Of a stretch of 35,145 nt of DNA, positions 1 to 7,294 are shown one piece after another. Within the stretch, counting starts at the first letter, position 1. Each line of letters begins with the position of its first letter. Source of the DNA: Candidatus Nitrosopelagicus sp. (lineage in GTDB: Archaea; Thermoproteota; Nitrososphaeria; Nitrososphaerales; Nitrosopumilaceae); NCBI GenBank assembly GCA_028343435.1, contig JAOLYM010000007.1, forward strand, positions 1 to 35,145, given 5' to 3'. The notes beneath the pieces are model-generated. The model saw nothing but the letters and a program-made list of their open reading frames with translations, did no database searches and had not been told where the DNA came from. The position numbers and the translations under genes were made by a program.

Positions 1-303
1 GTGCACTAGAGAGTTGTACTGTCCGTGATCATCATCATGCTCCAAAGTATCCACTTCAACAATACTAGTACCATCAGATGAAATTGTAAACGTCGAGATG
101 AAACCGTCTTTATCTCTACCTTCATACGCCAAAGCATACGTATCAGAATCTACCTGCACTAGAGAGTTGTACTGTCCTTGGCGGGCATCATGCTCTAAAC
201 TAGCCTTTTCAAGAATAATGCTTCCATCATTGGCAAATACATCATTTACACCAATTGGAACAATTATCGATAACACAAGAATAGCTAAAAGAAGTACACG
301 CAA
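1..303 (-). CDS. Secreted tandem-repeat protein, N-terminal part only
   Basis: The reading frame runs off the left edge, so only about 101 residues are visible. I start it at TTG 303-301: an in-frame stop lies at 333-331 and no other start codon falls between. The first 24 residues look like a Sec signal peptide, with Arg at position 2, a hydrophobic core (LLLAILVLSIIVPIG) and a likely cut after VFA. A 51-residue repeat follows, with conserved elements LEHD, GQYNSLV, YALAYEG, DGFISTFTISSDG and EVDTLEHD; a second copy begins before the edge. The alternating beta-rich pattern suggests propeller-like blades, which is inference. It is probably a large cell-surface or secreted protein. It is divergent from the LarA-like gene, 55 bases away. 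Function unknown. Confidence 0.7.
   Translation of the reverse strand, partial: MRVLLLAILVLSIIVPIGVNDVFANDGSIILEKASLEHDARQGQYNSLVQVDSDTYALAYEGRDKDGFISTFTISSDGTSIVEVDTLEHDDDHGQYNSLVH
2..177. repeat. 153-bp coding direct repeat (two copies visible)
   Basis: A 23-base sequence at 2-24 (ending gagttgtactgtcc) recurs exactly at 155-177, a spacing of 153 bp or 51 codons in frame with the minus-strand repeat protein. The rest of each unit is similar but diverged. More copies probably lie left of the window. Confidence 0.85.
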
Positions 304-327
304 GAGATCTGAATTTTCGCAAAGCTG

Positions 328-338
328 TATTTATTTTA
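328..338. promoter_or_regulatory. Shared TATA-like element between divergent genes
   Basis: The AT-only stretch tatttatttta sits about 26 bases before ATG 359 and about 30 bases before TTG 303, so one near-symmetric element could serve both directions. Spacing fits leaderless archaeal transcripts. No mapped start site supports this. Confidence 0.4.
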
Positions 339-358
339 GTTCATTTCATTCATTAATC

Positions 359-1447
359 ATGCCTGAAATTTGGTTGAACTATGGAAAAAATGAAGTCGTT
401 CTAGATATTATGGCTGAAAACCTAGATGAACAAATCAAGTTTGAACAACCGGTAATAGATGATTCAGAGATTAATGAAAATTTAGAAGCATTAGACCTGT
501 CAAAACCAACTGAAATTGTAATTCAAAATTATAGTATAACAATACAAAAAATTCTTGGAAAACTTTATGAAAAATGTGAAATCAAATCATTTTCAAAACC
601 AAAATTGTTAGTTGACAAAAGAAATCTTCCTCTAATCAAAGCAAATAATCCTGATACTATTAGTATCAACGAGTTTGAAGAACAGGAATTATCAAATTCA
701 AATCTAGTATTTCTTGGTGAAATACAGTTTGATGGTCTGTTTGGATATGAAACTGTTGCAACCAGATTACTACGTAAGTTTGGTGCAGACAAAATGCTAG
801 AAGCATTTTCACATCGTTCAGGAAATTTACCAACACCTGGTACAGATTCTCCATCATTTGGTGATGCAAAAAAGTTTACAGATGGATTTGAGGTTTCATG
901 TATAGAGATTACCGGAAATAAAAAGGGAATTTCAGGTTTACAGGTTGGTCATCCATCAAAAACATCATCCATATCAAAAACTCTTCTAAAATCCACTGCG
1001 ACCTTTGAAGAAAAGTTCCGTACAATGATAATTAGTACAGGAAGGGATGCAAGCAATCAAACATTATCTTCTTCATTAAATTCTGTATGGAACTTTTACA
1101 CCTCGATAAAAAATCAAGGATTAATCATATTGGTAGCTGAATGTATGGCTGGATTGGGTTCAGAAACATTTCAAAAACTAATTGATGGACGTATTACACC
1201 TGAGAAAATCAAAAACGCATCAAAATATGAGGATGGAATGGAAAATCTTCTATTCTTATCGGAAATTCAGAAAAATGCTCAGATTGCTATAACATCAATC
1301 CTGCCTGAACTGTACATCAAAAAACTTGGAATGATTCCTGTGGATGGAATTAAAAAATCGATGGATTACATTTTGAAAAATCAAGGTCCAAGACAAAAAG
1401 TGCAGGTAATTGAAGATGGTGCACGTACTTTACTACGGGAAAATTGA
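359..1447 (+). CDS. LarA-like (DUF2088 superfamily) protein
   Basis: This is a 362-residue protein. I use ATG 359 because it follows a TATA-like box and begins MPEIWLNYGKNEVVLDI, which resembles the opening of nickel-dependent lactate racemase LarA; the longer frame from 98 would run antisense through the repeat gene. The C-terminal half carries the segment GLIILVAECMAGLGSETF and an ending VIEDGARTLL, both typical of the LarA C-terminal domain. I do not see the usual ATGxHRP segment or the central LPG-type catalytic block, so true racemase activity is doubtful. The gene converges on the S2P protease gene with a 15-base overlap. The family call is from memory of motifs; substrate unknown. Confidence 0.55.
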   Translation: MPEIWLNYGKNEVVLDIMAENLDEQIKFEQPVIDDSEINENLEALDLSKPTEIVIQNYSITIQKILGKLYEKCEIKSFSKPKLLVDKRNLPLIKANNPDTISINEFEEQELSNSNLVFLGEIQFDGLFGYETVATRLLRKFGADKMLEAFSHRSGNLPTPGTDSPSFGDAKKFTDGFEVSCIEITGNKKGISGLQVGHPSKTSSISKTLLKSTATFEEKFRTMIISTGRDASNQTLSSSLNSVWNFYTSIKNQGLIILVAECMAGLGSETFQKLIDGRITPEKIKNASKYEDGMENLLFLSEIQKNAQIAITSILPELYIKKLGMIPVDGIKKSMDYILKNQGPRQKVQVIEDGARTLLREN

Positions 1448-2530
1448 TTGCGGCAGTGGTGCACACAAAACCGCTAAAACAATAACTCCAATGTAAACAA
1501 TTTTTCTATTCTTTGATAGTGGTGATATGTCATCTAACGGTTGTGCATCTTTACTTCTTGAACTTAGAATTAAGATGAAAATTGCCATCATCCAATAATT
1601 CAGTAATGCTAAAACTCCTAAACTTGCATATGTTGCATACTTGTGCCATTTTCGTCCCAAAATTACTCTTGACATGTGACCTCCATCTAACTGCCACGCT
1701 GGTAGTAAATTCAAAAATGTAATTAGAAATCCAAGCCATGCTGCAAACATTATTGGGGACATTATGACTTCAACATCATCTCCATCCTTGTCAAACAGTG
1801 CAAGTGCACCTTTCATGATCAAATTTTCATTCATAGGGAATAATGTTGAACCCATCATCAGGTCTTCTGCTATCTGACTATCAATTACCGGTGATGTCCA
1901 TGCACCAAAAATTACAACGACTACTGCAACCACTAATCCTGCAATTGGACCAGCTACTGCAATATCAAATAAAATATCTCTATTTACTGTAAGACTTCTT
2001 GATTGAATGAACGCACCAAATGTTGGTATTCCTACAATTGGTATTCCTGGAATAAAGTATGGCCATGTTGTCTTTATTTTATGCCACTTTGCAGCAATCA
2101 AATGTCCTGCTTCATGAACTCCTAAGATACCTAACAACGCCCAAGCATATACTACTGCAACTCCAAGTGGGTCGCCAATTGGTTTGATAAGTGGAAATGT
2201 GTTAAGCATTGCAGTTCTGTAAAATCCATCAATTAACACCATTGCAACCGTTGCAGCAAACATGATTCTTGGTGTCCAAGATTTTGATAACCACTTTCTC
2301 TTTTTTGTTTTAGGTAATTTTGATACAACTACCATGTGTCTGTATCCCTCTTTTTCAAGCGTACATAGTAAATTGTTAGTCTCTAACTCTTGTGTCAAGC
2401 GAACAAATTTTTCTTTGAAATCTTGGTCCTCAAAATAAAATTGCATTTTCACTAGACCAATTTCTATATCAGAAATATCGAAATGATTTTCTACAACTTT
2501 TTTAATAAATTCCTGCGTAGGCTCTATCAT
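1433..2530 (-). CDS. Site-2-protease-type membrane metalloprotease (M50 family)
   Basis: This 365-residue protein is an intramembrane zinc protease of the S2P/M50 family. Zinc-binding HEAGH lies at about residues 139-143 inside a hydrophobic segment, and the partner motif NLLPAWQLDGGH, with the third ligand Asp, lies near 274-285. A soluble domain of about 85 residues precedes the first membrane helix, and several more helices follow, including a hydrophobic C-terminal segment. Such proteases usually cut membrane-bound regulators or leftover signal peptides; no substrate can be read from the neighbours. It is divergent from the acetyltransferase gene, and its 3' end overlaps the LarA-like gene by 15 bases. 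All key catalytic residues appear present. Confidence 0.85.
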   Translation of the reverse strand: MIEPTQEFIKKVVENHFDISDIEIGLVKMQFYFEDQDFKEKFVRLTQELETNNLLCTLEKEGYRHMVVVSKLPKTKKRKWLSKSWTPRIMFAATVAMVLIDGFYRTAMLNTFPLIKPIGDPLGVAVVYAWALLGILGVHEAGHLIAAKWHKIKTTWPYFIPGIPIVGIPTFGAFIQSRSLTVNRDILFDIAVAGPIAGLVVAVVVVIFGAWTSPVIDSQIAEDLMMGSTLFPMNENLIMKGALALFDKDGDDVEVIMSPIMFAAWLGFLITFLNLLPAWQLDGGHMSRVILGRKWHKYATYASLGVLALLNYWMMAIFILILSSRSKDAQPLDDISPLSKNRKIVYIGVIVLAVLCAPLPQSIFP

Positions 2531-2575
2531 AAAGATCGTGTGTTATCTGAACATAATTGTTTTTCCAGTATCGAA

Positions 2576-2584
2576 TTAAATATG
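2576..2584 (+). promoter_or_regulatory. TATA-like box of the acetyltransferase gene
   Basis: The sequence ttaaatatg is centred about 24 bases before ATG 2604. This supports that ATG rather than the TTG at 2592, which would lie only about 12 bases from the box. Confidence 0.4.
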
Positions 2585-2603
2585 ATAAATTTTGTGTATT
2601 ACT

Positions 2604-3101
2604 ATGCAGGTAATCCTACGTGAGCATAATGGAGCCATATTCAGACGTTGTGAGCCTAGTGATCTTATCGGTGTAATGGAAATTAATATGAAAACATTAC
2701 CTGAACACTATTCTGATTATTTCTATGAAAGCCTCTTAACAGAAGCACCTGAAGCATTTCTGATTGCTGAAAAAAGCGGTCAACATATTGGATATATCAT
2801 GTGTAAGACTGAATTTGGATTTTCTAACTTTAAAAAACTCGGATTTGTGAAAAAAGGTCACGTTGTATCTGTTGCAGTATTAGAAGAACAACGTGGAAAT
2901 GGATATGGGAAAGTTCTTGTCAATGAAGCGTTTAAGGGAGTCAAAGAAAAACAATGTGATGAAATGTATCTTGAAGTTCGTTGTAGCAATACAGAGGCTG
3001 TAAAATTATACCAGGATTTGGGTATGGATATCAAACAAAGACTCAAAACGTATTATCGTGATGGTGAAGATGCCTATATGATGGCTATAGAGTTCAATTA
3101 A
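2604..3101 (+). CDS. RimI-like GNAT N-acetyltransferase
   Basis: The product is about 165 residues. The acetyl-CoA binding motif A is visible as VSVAVLEEQRGNGYGKVLV (the RGNGYG loop), followed by LEVRCSNTEAVKLYQDLG, the typical GNAT motif B in which the Asn-Thr-x-Ala segment lines the cofactor site, and a final YYRDGEDAYMM strand. This layout is that of archaeal RimI/Ard1-like enzymes that acetylate protein N-termini, including those of the NatA type, so the likely substrate is nascent or ribosomal proteins. ATG 2604 is preferred over the upstream TTG because of TATA spacing. It stands alone, with its own promoter, divergent from the S2P gene. Confidence 0.8.
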   Translation: MQVILREHNGAIFRRCEPSDLIGVMEINMKTLPEHYSDYFYESLLTEAPEAFLIAEKSGQHIGYIMCKTEFGFSNFKKLGFVKKGHVVSVAVLEEQRGNGYGKVLVNEAFKGVKEKQCDEMYLEVRCSNTEAVKLYQDLGMDIKQRLKTYYRDGEDAYMMAIEFN

Positions 3102-3125
3102 ATTACAGTTTCTGATCGAATCGAC

Positions 3126-3344
3126 ATGTCACGACGAAAATCAATGGGTGTTTTCATCTTTGTATCTTGCATAGCTGCATTTTTTGTATATGCATATCTT
3201 TTGATGCTCTCTGAATGGAGTCCAATTGTTTTACAATTGACAATATTGATGGTTGTAGGTGGTGTTTTAGGAATAGTTTCCTGGATTGGTTATCAAATGG
3301 CTACAACATCTGCAAAACCTTCTTCGTTAATTGAAGATGATTAA
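3126..3344 (+). CDS. Small two-helix membrane protein, unknown function
   Basis: This 72-residue protein has a short basic N-terminus (MSRRKS) followed by two hydrophobic helices at about residues 8-27 and 34-56, joined by a short SEWSP turn, and an acidic tail ending IEDD. By the positive-inside rule both termini probably face the cytoplasm. An AT-rich box near 3098-3108 may be its promoter, overlapping the end of the acetyltransferase gene 24 bases upstream. Its stop codon shares bases with the stop of the convergent Trm5 gene (TTAA). I do not recognise a family. Confidence 0.65.
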   Translation: MSRRKSMGVFIFVSCIAAFFVYAYLLMLSEWSPIVLQLTILMVVGGVLGIVSWIGYQMATTSAKPSSLIEDD

Positions 3345-4180
3345 TTTTTAGAAATTTTCACATCTACTACAGTTTGATAAAATCTTGGTCCTACCGGTCT
3401 AACATTTCGTGAAGTTATTATCTCTGCATTTGTTTTGTTTACGCTCATGAAATGTTCTTCTGATAATTTTCCTGCATCTTGTTTTCTATCCGCATGCATG
3501 TGGGAGTAATAATGAATTATTCCTTTATCTTTTAGTCCATTTAATGCAGAATCTAAAAATTCATCAGAACGTTCAGGCAATAACATCAAAACTCTATCTG
3601 CTTTTCCAATTAATTGTTCATTAATCACTTCTGCTGCATCTCCATTTAATGAAATCACTTTTCCTTTAAGCTTGTTAATCTGAACATTTTCTTTACACAG
3701 CTGTGCTGCAATTGGATTTAGATCAATGTTGTATACTGTACATGAGGTATTTTTTGCTGCAAGTAACGAAAACATTCCTACGCCACCAAACATGTTGATT
3801 ATCACTTCTCCATCTTTTACTAGTCCTGCAATTCTTTCTCTTTCTGTTGATAGTCGTGGTGAGAAGAATGCTTTTTCAACATCTACTATGAATCTACATC
3901 CATTCTCTTTGTATTCTGTTTGAGTTTTATCTTCTCCTGCAATTACTTCTAATTTTCTAGTTCTAAAATCACCTTCTACCGGTGATGACTGATAAAAAAC
4001 AGAATTTGTTGTACTAACTTGTTCTAGTAATGTTTTTCCAATGATCTGTTTTTTTGAAACTAATGAATCTGGAATTCTCACTATTATGATATCTCCAATT
4101 TGATCAAATGCAGAAATCAATTGTTCATTTTCTTCTTGGGAGAGAACATCTTGTAATACTCTCTTTAGCATCTTGGTCAT
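3341..4180 (-). CDS. trm5: tRNA (guanine37-N1)-methyltransferase, Trm5 type
   Basis: The 279-residue protein matches the class I SAM-dependent Trm5 family that makes m1G37 next to the anticodon and prevents +1 frameshifting. Visible landmarks are GDFRTRKLEVIAGE, a KENGCRFIVDVEKAFFSPRL block (about residues 91-110) followed by ER, the SAM loop NMFGGVGMFSLL (129-140), an acidic NIDLNP ribose-binding strand and ADRVLMLLPERSDEFL in the NLP-motif position. The N-terminus begins almost directly at the D2 domain, so the separate D1 tRNA-binding domain seen in longer Trm5 proteins seems absent. Its ATG overlaps the ABCE1 stop (ATGA), implying translational coupling. Function is confident; subtype is not. 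Confidence 0.88.
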   Translation of the reverse strand: MTKMLKRVLQDVLSQEENEQLISAFDQIGDIIIVRIPDSLVSKKQIIGKTLLEQVSTTNSVFYQSSPVEGDFRTRKLEVIAGEDKTQTEYKENGCRFIVDVEKAFFSPRLSTERERIAGLVKDGEVIINMFGGVGMFSLLAAKNTSCTVYNIDLNPIAAQLCKENVQINKLKGKVISLNGDAAEVINEQLIGKADRVLMLLPERSDEFLDSALNGLKDKGIIHYYSHMHADRKQDAGKLSEEHFMSVNKTNAEIITSRNVRPVGPRFYQTVVDVKISKN

Positions 4181-5961
4181 TTTCTAAAATAATAATTGCC
4201 TGTTGATTTTTGTTCTTTATCCAACCTACTTGCTTCTTTATTTACACGGTGCCTACTTGTTTTCTCATCTCTTCTAAATGAAATGTCAAGTGATTCTAGG
4301 AATCTATTCATAGCATCTTTTTTTGGCATTGGAGATGTAGCAACTCCTGCTACACTTGATGTTCCTTCAAAAATTACCATAGAATCTGAGACCAAGTCCA
4401 TCAATTGTAAATCGTGATCTATGATTATTGCAGATTTTCCAAATGAACGAACAAATTTCTGTAAAAATTTGGCAACTGCGATTCTATCTTCTACATCTAA
4501 AAATGCTGATGGTTCATCTAGTGCATACAAATCTGCTTTTTGTAATAAGCAGGATGCAATTGCAACCTTTTGAAGTTCTCCTCCTGACAAATTCTTTACT
4601 GATTTGTTATACAATTTTTTTAATTTTAGTGGATCCAAAATCTGTTCTTCTTCTGCACTTCCTTCAATTGTGGAACCATTTGATTTTTCTAAAACTGCAA
4701 TTACTTCAATATCAATATCATTTGAAAGATATTGTGGTTTGTATGAGATATTGATTTTTTTATCGACTGAACCTTCACTTGGTTTTTCAACTCCTGCAAC
4801 CATCTTCATCATTGTTGTTTTTCCTAATGCGTTAGCACCCATTATTCCAAGTAACTCTCCTTTCCTTACAGTTCCCGGTTCAATTGTAACTGAAAATGAA
4901 TCATATTTTTTTTCTAATTTTGGATATGAAATTATTGTATCACTTTCTAGTATTTCATCTCCAGATGTAGATGCATCAAAAGTGAATTTTTTATCTCTAA
5001 ATCTAACATTTTCTGCAGGTAAATAACCATCAAGAAATACATTAATCCCAACTTTGGTTGATAGTATAGTTGAAACAATCCCATATGCTGCAGGTACACC
5101 ATACAATACCTCAATGTAGTCACTAAGATAGTCTAGTAATGTTAGATCATGTTCTACCACCATTACGCTTTTTCCTTCTTCAGCAAGTTTGTGAATTACT
5201 CTTGCGACACCTGTTCTTTGAAATACATCATTGTAAGATGATGGTTCATCAAAAAAGTAAAAGTCTGAATCTCTTGATGCTGCAGTTGCAACAGATAGTC
5301 TTTGTAGCTCTCCTCCACTGAGTTCTTTGAGACTTTGTTCTAAAGAATTTTCTAATCCTAATTGCCTAACCAGTTCTCGAGAAACCCCTCTTTGATCAAA
5401 TTTATCTAAGAGTTCTTTTCCTGTTCCATCAAATGCATCTGCAATGGTATGGACTTGTTGTGGTTTAATCGATGCTTTAATTTCTCCATTTTTTATTTTT
5501 TCAAAATGAGCTTTTAATTCAGTACCCTTGTAATATTTTAAAATGTCATCCCATTCTGGTGGCTCTTCATAATTTCCAAGATTTGGTTTTAACACTCCTG
5601 AAAGAATATTGACAACAGTACTTTTTCCCATTCCATTTCTTCCCAGTAATCCTACAACTTCACCTTTCTTTGGAGTTGGAAGTTTGTATAGTCTAAAAGA
5701 ATTCATTCCATACTGGTGAATTTTATCTGTTTTTAGCTCACTGGCTAAATTTACAATCGTAATTGCATCAAATGGACAAACTTTAACACAAATTCCACAA
5801 CCATTACAAATATCTTCATCTATTCTTGCCTTGTGGGTCTCTTCGTTTAGAACAATACAGTCGGCACCTGATTTATTCACCGGACAATATTTGATACATT
5901 CCAATCCACATTTTTTGGGCTGGCATAATTCATTGTCTAATACGGCAACACGATGTGTCAT
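4177..5961 (-). CDS. abce1: Ribosome-recycling ATPase ABCE1/Rli1
   Basis: This 594-residue protein splits post-termination ribosomes with aRF1 and then stays on the small subunit. The N-terminal iron-sulfur domain shows Cys at about 13, 18, 22, 26 and 52, 55, 58, 62, giving two [4Fe-4S] clusters. Two ABC domains follow. Walker A1 is GRNGMGKST (107-115), with signature LSGGELQ (214-220) and Walker B FFDEPSSYNDV. Walker A2 is GANALGKTT (375-383), with a second LSGGELQKVAIA and ALDEPSAFLDV. The length is normal for the family. It leads a two-gene unit with Trm5 and has its own strong TATA box. The L12 stalk protein in this window carries the tail known to recruit ABCE1 in archaea. Confidence 0.97.
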   Translation of the reverse strand: MTHRVAVLDNELCQPKKCGLECIKYCPVNKSGADCIVLNEETHKARIDEDICNGCGICVKVCPFDAITIVNLASELKTDKIHQYGMNSFRLYKLPTPKKGEVVGLLGRNGMGKSTVVNILSGVLKPNLGNYEEPPEWDDILKYYKGTELKAHFEKIKNGEIKASIKPQQVHTIADAFDGTGKELLDKFDQRGVSRELVRQLGLENSLEQSLKELSGGELQRLSVATAASRDSDFYFFDEPSSYNDVFQRTGVARVIHKLAEEGKSVMVVEHDLTLLDYLSDYIEVLYGVPAAYGIVSTILSTKVGINVFLDGYLPAENVRFRDKKFTFDASTSGDEILESDTIISYPKLEKKYDSFSVTIEPGTVRKGELLGIMGANALGKTTMMKMVAGVEKPSEGSVDKKINISYKPQYLSNDIDIEVIAVLEKSNGSTIEGSAEEEQILDPLKLKKLYNKSVKNLSGGELQKVAIASCLLQKADLYALDEPSAFLDVEDRIAVAKFLQKFVRSFGKSAIIIDHDLQLMDLVSDSMVIFEGTSSVAGVATSPMPKKDAMNRFLESLDISFRRDEKTSRHRVNKEASRLDKEQKSTGNYYFRK

Positions 5962-5980
5962 AACGTTATTCGCTGTCGGT

Positions 5981-5990
5981 TTAATTTATA
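5981..5990 (-). promoter_or_regulatory. TATA box of the ABCE1-Trm5 unit
   Basis: Read on the minus strand, tataaattaa is a near-consensus archaeal TATA box centred about 25 bases before ATG 5961. It predicts a leaderless or nearly leaderless transcript. Confidence 0.6.
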
Positions 5991-6041
5991 CTTCTATGAA
6001 TAATCTATCTTCAAAAAATCTATTCATGATTTTTTAGTTAG

Positions 6042-6049
6042 GTTATTAT
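6042..6049 (+). promoter_or_regulatory. Candidate TATA box of the 5S rRNA gene
   Basis: The sequence gttattat lies about 27 bases upstream of the predicted 5S 5' end, where a TATA box is expected. It deviates from consensus, so this is tentative. Confidence 0.35.
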
Positions 6050-6071
6050 GAAAGATAATTTGTTAAATGTT

Positions 6072-6188
6072 AAGCCGGCCATAGCGTTTGGGTGCGACCC
6101 AATCCCATTCCGAACTTGGAAGTCAAACCAAATGTCGCTGCTGTGTTACTGACATGCGAGAGCCGTTGGGAAGTAGCAGTGCTGGCAT
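6072..6188 (+). rRNA. rrf: 5S ribosomal RNA
   Basis: The segment holds the conserved 5S core: gggtgcgacccaatcccatt, then ccgaac and gaagtcaaacc of loops B and C, and a distal region with gcgagagccgttgggaagtag. Terminal helix I pairs 6074-6079 (gccggc) with 6181-6186 (gctggc), with one G-U pair. The length of about 117 bases is normal; exact ends are uncertain by a few bases. No 16S, 23S or tRNA gene is adjacent, so it is transcribed as an isolated unit between ABCE1 and a small zinc-finger gene. Confidence 0.93.
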
Positions 6189-6189
6189 C

Positions 6190-6194
6190 TTTTT
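6190..6194 (+). terminator. T-tract terminator of 5S rRNA
   Basis: Five consecutive T residues follow directly after helix I of the 5S RNA, the usual form of an archaeal intrinsic terminator. Confidence 0.45.
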
Positions 6195-6234
6195 AATTCA
6201 ATTAACTTAAGTTACTGGCATATTTTGATAGAAT

Positions 6235-6363
6235 ATGGCAAATTGTACTGTATGTGGTGAAAAATTTGATAATGATATACGATTTTTGAATCATATGATG
6301 GAAAAACATGGCTTTAGAAATCCAAATGTGGACAAGCCAGATCGTAATAGCCGTGGGTATTAA
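6235..6363 (+). CDS. C2H2 zinc-finger miniprotein, 42 residues
   Basis: A short frame from ATG 6235 to TAA 6361-6363 encodes 42 residues starting MANCTVCGEKFDNDIRFLNH. It holds one classical C2H2 finger: Cys4, Cys7, His20 and His25 (C-x2-C-x12-H-x4-H), with Phe11 and a Leu/Ile before the first His at core positions. The rest is a short polar, basic tail ending RNSRGY. It lies between 5S rRNA and L30e, in the same direction, with an AT-rich stretch near 6200-6210 as a possible promoter. The ordered finger spacing argues against a chance frame. It probably binds nucleic acid or a protein partner; no specific role can be assigned. Confidence 0.75.
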   Translation: MANCTVCGEKFDNDIRFLNHMMEKHGFRNPNVDKPDRNSRGY

Positions 6364-6412
6364 CAACAATAAATCTATAAGTCGCTAAAATTGAGTTGTT
6401 CGTACAAGCAAC

Positions 6413-6727
6413 ATGATAAAAAAACAACTTGAAAAGACACTCAAAGATGCAATCAAGGAAGATGCATACATTATTGGTACAAAACAAGTCTCTGGTAGTA
6501 TTTCAAAATCCAAACTTGTACTTCTTTCAAAATCTGTACCACGTCATATCAGTGAAAAAATAGAAGATGACGCAAAAAAATCAAATGTTTCGACAATTTC
6601 GTACGATGACACCTCTGTTAACCTTGGAAAACTCTGTGGACTACAATTTAGAGTTTCAGCCATTTCTCTAACCAACATCGCTGATGCTGATATCAAAACA
6701 CTACAAAAAGAAACAGAATCACAATGA
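6413..6727 (+). CDS. rpl30e: Large-subunit ribosomal protein eL30 (L30e)
   Basis: The 104-residue protein matches archaeal L30e, a kink-turn RNA-binding fold of the L7Ae superfamily that sits on the 50S subunit. Visible hallmarks are the GTKQVSGSISKSKLVLLSKS opening and the Y-D-x-T-S-x-x-L-G-x-x-C-G loop (YDDTSVNLGKLCG), which forms the RNA-contact turn. It heads the L30e-NusA-S12-S7 series, an order widely kept in archaea, where RNA polymerase genes normally precede it; here they do not. A TATA-like aaatctataag at 6371-6381 lies 37 bases before the ATG, so a short leader is likely. Confidence 0.92.
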   Translation: MIKKQLEKTLKDAIKEDAYIIGTKQVSGSISKSKLVLLSKSVPRHISEKIEDDAKKSNVSTISYDDTSVNLGKLCGLQFRVSAISLTNIADADIKTLQKETESQ

Positions 6728-6803
6728 TGTTGTTAAAAACGTATCCAAAATCAAAAACCAATCAAGGTTTAAATGAGACTGAAAATTTTTTTGAATAATT
6801 AGA

Positions 6804-7292
6804 ATGACTATGACACAAGAAATCAAACCTATCTCACAAGAAATCAAATTAACAACTGATCAAATGAAATTGATGTCATTATTCCAAAATATTACTAAAG
6901 CAACCGCACGCGATTGTATTGAAGATGAAAAACGTGATAGAATAATTTTTGTTGTAAATGAAGGTAAAATGGGTCTAGCAATTGGCAAAGGTGGAGCACA
7001 CATCAAATCACTTCAAAATAAAATAGATAGAGCCGTTGAACTTGTAGAGTATAATGAAGATCCAATAAAACTTTTAAAAAATATTTTAAACGAAAAATAC
7101 ATCACTGACATCAAAATATCTGAAAGACTAGATGGTTCCTTCCAGGCTAACGTAGAAGTTGATGGTGCAAAAAAAGGAGTCGTGGTAGGACGAGAAGGTC
7201 GTAATGCTGAAAAGGCAAGAATTCTTTCTAGAAGATATTTCAATATTACATATGTAATGATTAATAGTAAGGAACAAGCTTTCGAGTGGTAA
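6804..7292 (+). CDS. nusA: Archaeal NusA-like KH-domain transcription factor
   Basis: At 162 residues this is the short archaeal NusA, which keeps the two KH RNA-binding domains but lacks the bacterial polymerase-binding N-terminal domain and S1 domain. KH1 shows the loop [13 protein letters not shown] and KH2 shows [16 protein letters not shown], both close to the GxxG pattern that grips RNA. The role in archaea is less defined than in bacteria; termination or rRNA-linked functions are suggested for the family. Two ATGs lie close together (6804 and 6810); I keep the first. Its place between L30e and S12 is the conserved archaeal order. The S12 gene starts 2 bases after its stop. Confidence 0.9.
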   Translation: MTMTQEIKPISQEIKLTTDQMKLMSLFQNITKATARDCIEDEKRDRIIFVVNEGKMGLAIGKGGAHIKSLQNKIDRAVELVEYNEDPIKLLKNILNEKYITDIKISERLDGSFQANVEVDGAKKGVVVGREGRNAEKARILSRRYFNITYVMINSKEQAFEW

Positions 7293-7294
7293 TA

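Noticed and set aside
98-358. In-frame upstream extension of the LarA-like protein (87 extra residues)
   Set aside because: It runs antisense to the signal peptide and repeats of the minus-strand gene, has a non-homologous composition, and bypasses a TATA-like box 26 bases before ATG 359.
5996-6027. Inverted repeat ATGAATA/TATTCAT between ABCE1 and 5S rRNA
   Set aside because: Only seven AT-rich pairs with an 18-base loop; no function is needed beyond the two promoters already present, and such repeats are expected by chance at this base composition.
6723-6783. Possible C/D-box small RNA between L30e and NusA (TGATG near the L30e stop, CTGA 55 bases later)
   Set aside because: The C box is imperfect, no internal D'/C' pair is visible, and the region is explained by the stop codon and the NusA promoter.
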